Shown one piece after another: positions 61,384-64,000 of a DNA stretch of 64,000 nucleotides. This DNA comes from CACIAM-69d sp001698445 (lineage in GTDB: Bacteria > Cyanobacteriota > Cyanobacteriia > CACIAM-69d). The position numbers were made by a program, and so were the translations under genes. The stretch spans positions 62,001 to 126,000 of the forward strand of contig NZ_JAZAQF010000088.1 in assembly GCF_043235035.1 (NCBI RefSeq). The letters are read 5' to 3'. Each line of letters opens with the position of its first letter. Positions within the stretch are counted from its first letter, which is position 1. The notes under the pieces are model-generated. The model was given only the letters and a program-made list of their open reading frames with translations, did no database searches and was not told where the DNA came from.

Positions 61384-61418
61384 AAATGGGGGTATGGCCA
61401 AAAACCACACCCCCATTT
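61384..61418. terminator. Bidirectional terminator gyrA / RPV-repeat gene
   Basis: Perfect 10-bp stem AAATGGGGGT / ACCCCCATTT (61384-61393, 61409-61418); the loop can pair further (TGG/CCA). It lies between convergent genes, with A/T flanks serving each direction weakly. Confidence 0.6.
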
Positions 61419-61567
61419 CGCTTTGCCAAACCTTGGCTTAACGGCTAAACGCTGACCGTACAAGTTTGAACCGGCGCTCCGGTTGACCAAATTGATTAAT
61501 TTGATTCAATTTGATCAGAGCCAACATCAACCGGCGCATCAGGCTGGGCGATCGCCCGGAACCAAAC

Positions 61568-62050
61568 CTAGTCGAGATAGCCCATCAGATTGGAATCTTC
61601 GCCCAAATCATTGGAAGCCATTGGCCGGTTGCTGGGCAGCCAATCACTGGTCGTAATGTCCAGCGTGTTAGCCGTCACCGGGCGATGGCCCGACAGAGTG
61701 ATGGTTTCCACCACTTCCAAGTTGCTGGCCGACACTGGGCGCGCACCGTAGGCGGCCACCGTGCCCACCACCTTCAGCTCGCTCGTTTCCACGGGGCGAT
61801 GCTTCGGTAGATTGCTTTGAACCAAGGACAGGTGGCTGACTTCAACGGGGCGATTGTTGGGCAGGTCGCTTTCGATGAACTTAACAGTATCTTCGCCGAC
61901 GGGACGGTGGCCATAGGTGGGGGCGAGGGGGCGCTTGCGGACAACCGCAGGCAGGGCCCGTTGCTCGCGATCGTCGCGATCGTCGAGGCGCACTTCATCG
62001 CGATCGTCGCGGGCGCGGTTGTTGGTGTCGGTGACGTTGCGGTTGCTCAT
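61568..62050 (-). CDS. Protein of tandem RPV-motif repeats, function unknown
   Basis: 160 residues. An Asp/Arg-rich N-terminus (NNRARDDRDEVRLDDRDDRE) is followed by units that each start with Arg-Pro at residues 40, 49, 67, 85, 104, 123 and 142, spaced 18-19 residues after the first. Consensus: RPV-x4-L-x-V-V-x4-L-x2-h, for example RPVSASNLEVVETITLSGH. It ends LMGYLD. No signal peptide, membrane helix or catalytic motif. The period suggests a stacked strand or solenoid. I recall similar short proteins in other cyanobacteria, none characterised. ATG with GAGGT about 12 nt upstream. Confidence 0.7.
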   Translation of the reverse strand: MSNRNVTDTNNRARDDRDEVRLDDRDDREQRALPAVVRKRPLAPTYGHRPVGEDTVKFIESDLPNNRPVEVSHLSLVQSNLPKHRPVETSELKVVGTVAAYGARPVSASNLEVVETITLSGHRPVTANTLDITTSDWLPSNRPMASNDLGEDSNLMGYLD

Positions 62051-62519
62051 GAAAACGTACCTCAGATGCCGATACTAGTGCCGTTGGAAGGGGCTGATAG
62101 GAGCCGAAGCCCAGTTTGATAACCAGTTTTATAAATTGAACTGTCAAACCCAGGTCATCCTATCAAATGCGCGTGGATCGCGGTGGCTTCGATCGACAAG
62201 GGCGATCGAGCAAGGGAGACAGGGCTGGCGAACGGACGGCGCGAACTGGCCCAATGCGGAAATGCCGCGCTGCCAATTCGAGCGCGTTCGGGCGGGTAGA
62301 TTGCGTTGTCTCTACAGTTATATTTTAGCGGAGCTATAAAAAGATTATTAAAAAAATCATTGCTCTTATAAGCAGCTTTAAAGCAAAGCACCGCCCTTTC
62401 CCTGCAAAACCATGGCCATTCATGGAATCCAGGAGCCGCTGTGCGATTCAGCATTCTCTCAAATCTCCCCACCGACTCCAGAAACTAGCGCCAGATCCCC
62501 TGTTGGCGAAGGACAACCC
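62051..62519. other. Divergent spacer RPV-repeat gene / uvrB
   Basis: No gene seen. An AT-rich stretch at 62310-62365 (with TATAAA at 62335-62340) is the likeliest promoter zone for uvrB; no LexA-type box recognised. Confidence 0.5.
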
Positions 62520-64000
62520 ATGACCACCTTTGAACTGCAAGCACCATTTGAGCCCACGGGTGACCAACCGAAGGCGATCGCCCGTTTGGTGGAAGCCGCG
62601 CGATCGGGTCAGCGATACCAAACCCTGTTGGGAGCCACCGGCACCGGCAAAACCTTCACCATCGCCAGCACCATTGCCCAGCTCGATCGCCCGGCCCTGG
62701 TTTTGGCCCACAACAAAACCCTCGCGGCCCAGTTGTGCAACGAATTGCGAGAATTTTTCCCAAATAATGCCGTTGAATATTTCATTTCCTACTACGACTA
62801 TTACCAACCGGAAGCCTATATTCCCGTCACCGATACTTACATTCAAAAAACGGCTTCCATTAACGAAGAAATTGATATGTTGCGGCACTCAGCCACTCGA
62901 TCGCTCTTTGAACGACGGGATGTGATTGTGGTTGCCTCCATTAGCTGCATTTACGGGTTGGGAATTCCCACGGAATATTTAAATGCGGCGATTCCCTTTC
63001 GGGTGGGCCATGAATTAAATTTGCGGCAAACATTGCGAGACCTGGCCTCTGTGCAGTACGAGCGCAATGATGTGGAAATTGGCCGAGGAAAATTCCGCGT
63101 CAAGGGCGATGTGTTGGAAATTGGCCCCGCCTATGAAGATCGAATTATTCGGATTGAGTTCTTTGGCGATGAAGTGGAAGCGATTCGCTATGTGGATCCC
63201 TTAACTGGGGAAATTTTGCAGAGCCTAGAGGCGGTGAATCTTTATCCCGCTCGCCACTTTGTGACCCCAGAAGATCGCCTGGAGGAGGCAATTCAAGCCA
63301 TCGCGCGGGAATTGGCTGCACAGAAAATCGCCTTAGAAGCGGAAGGAAAACTCCTAGAAGCCCAACGCATTGACCAACGCACTCGATACGATTTGGAAAT
63401 GCTGGCGCAGGTGGGCTACTGCAACGGCGTAGAAAACTACTCACGTCATTTGGCCGGACGACAAGCGGGCGAACCTCCGGAATGTTTAATTGATTATTTT
63501 CCGGAAGATTGGTTGCTGATTGTTGATGAGTCCCATGTGACCGTTCCCCAATTAAGGGGGATGTATAACGGTGACCAGGCTCGCAAAAAGGTGCTGATTG
63601 ATCATGGATTTCGCTTGCCCAGTGCGGCCGACAATCGCCCCCTCAAGGCCGAAGAATTTTGGAACAAGGTGAATCAATGCATCTTTGTTTCTGCCACGCC
63701 GGGAGATTGGGAGTTGGAAATTTCCCAAGGGCAAATTGTGGAGCAAGTCATTCGGCCCACGGGCGTGATTGATCCGGAAATTTTTGTGCGTCCCACGGAA
63801 GGACAGGTGGATGATTTGTTGGCGGAAATTGTCCAGCGAGTCGATCGCCAAGAACGCACCCTGATCACCACCTTAACCAAGCGAATGGCGGAGGATTTGG
63901 CGGATTATTTCCAAGAGCGCGGGGTGCGGGTGCAATATCTCCATTCGGAAATTCAGTCGATCGAACGCATTGAAATTTTGCAAGCTTTGCGAGCGGGCAA
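62520..64000 (+). CDS. uvrB: UvrABC system protein B, N-terminal three quarters
   Basis: Damage-verification helicase of nucleotide excision repair; it receives DNA from UvrA and recruits UvrC. The frame is open from the ATG at 62520 to the window end (493 codons of an expected 665-670). FELQAPFEPTGDQPKAIARL, Walker A LLGATGTGKTFTIAS, the beta-hairpin region YYDYYQPEAYIPVTDTYIQK, RDVIVVASISCIYGLG, LLIVDESHVTVPQ (DEAD-like box) and FVSATPGDWE are all UvrB signatures. Helicase domain 2 begins before the edge (TLTKRMAEDLADYFQERG, YLHSEIQSIERIEIL). Confidence 0.97.
   Translation, partial: MTTFELQAPFEPTGDQPKAIARLVEAARSGQRYQTLLGATGTGKTFTIASTIAQLDRPALVLAHNKTLAAQLCNELREFFPNNAVEYFISYYDYYQPEAYIPVTDTYIQKTASINEEIDMLRHSATRSLFERRDVIVVASISCIYGLGIPTEYLNAAIPFRVGHELNLRQTLRDLASVQYERNDVEIGRGKFRVKGDVLEIGPAYEDRIIRIEFFGDEVEAIRYVDPLTGEILQSLEAVNLYPARHFVTPEDRLEEAIQAIARELAAQKIALEAEGKLLEAQRIDQRTRYDLEMLAQVGYCNGVENYSRHLAGRQAGEPPECLIDYFPEDWLLIVDESHVTVPQLRGMYNGDQARKKVLIDHGFRLPSAADNRPLKAEEFWNKVNQCIFVSATPGDWELEISQGQIVEQVIRPTGVIDPEIFVRPTEGQVDDLLAEIVQRVDRQERTLITTLTKRMAEDLADYFQERGVRVQYLHSEIQSIERIEILQALRAG

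Noticed and set aside
1..64000. tRNA, rRNA, tmRNA or riboswitch genes
   Set aside because: I looked for T-loop GTTCGA/GTTCAA contexts, rRNA conserved stretches and common riboswitch cores in the spacers and recognised none. A covariance search could still find one.

Overview
The window is cyanobacterial. The evidence is the very frequent GCGATCGC (HIP1) octamers and a gene set that includes photosystem II assembly factors (a Psb28 paralogue, Psb32, Ycf37, an FtsH2-type protease), the MPBQ/MSBQ methyltransferase of plastoquinone/tocopherol synthesis, the acyl-ACP reductase and aldehyde oxygenase pair of cyanobacterial alkane synthesis, COP23 and ComFB-type proteins, and a bilin-binding cyanobacteriochrome. 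Coding DNA is GC-rich, and the larger spacers are visibly AT-richer. I cannot name the genus from this sequence alone.

Layout. 1-7.3 kb: end of a glycosyltransferase, mraY, ftsH, then a ComFB / SigG-type ECF sigma / anti-sigma cluster. 7.8-21 kb: COP23 protein, tatC, peptide-type ABC permease, PAP/fibrillin, DUF3134, rpmI-rplT-ycf37, a DUF937-like protein, a thioredoxin-domain (YyaL/DUF255) protein, DUF486, a zinc protease, secG-gpmI, and an ABC-F protein. 21.8-37.7 kb: serA, aldehyde dehydrogenase, FGGY kinase, cytochrome P450, two methyltransferases, a TIGR01777 epimerase, Psb28-like, accA-aar-ado (fatty acid to alkane), psb32, DUF554. 38.4-45 kb: two large cytosolic sensor kinases, the first carrying a cyanobacteriochrome GAF domain. 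45-48.7 kb: a caspase-NTPase-TPR protein facing a small Pepco-like partner, the best candidate for a conflict or cell-death system in the window. 48.8-64 kb: exported TPR protein, acyltransferase 3, P-type ATPase, a Pro/Glu-rich HEAT protein bracketed by two miniature elements, an RTX metalloprotease, gyrA, an RPV-repeat protein and the first three quarters of uvrB.

Functional links. Several neighbours plausibly cooperate: sigma with anti-sigma factor; accA, aar and ado along fatty-acid supply and alkane formation; FtsH2, Psb28 and Psb32 in photosystem II turnover; rpmI with rplT; the divergent caspase/Pepco pair.

Repeats. Two families of miniature inverted-repeat elements (148 bp and 146 bp, three copies each) lie in spacers. 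They share a central block although their ends differ. A third 112-bp element abuts one copy. Many spacers also carry 10-17 bp units tandemly repeated two to six times. The TPR array of the caspase protein is nearly identical at the DNA level and contains a 98-N assembly gap whose length cannot be right. I saw no tRNA, rRNA or CRISPR array.
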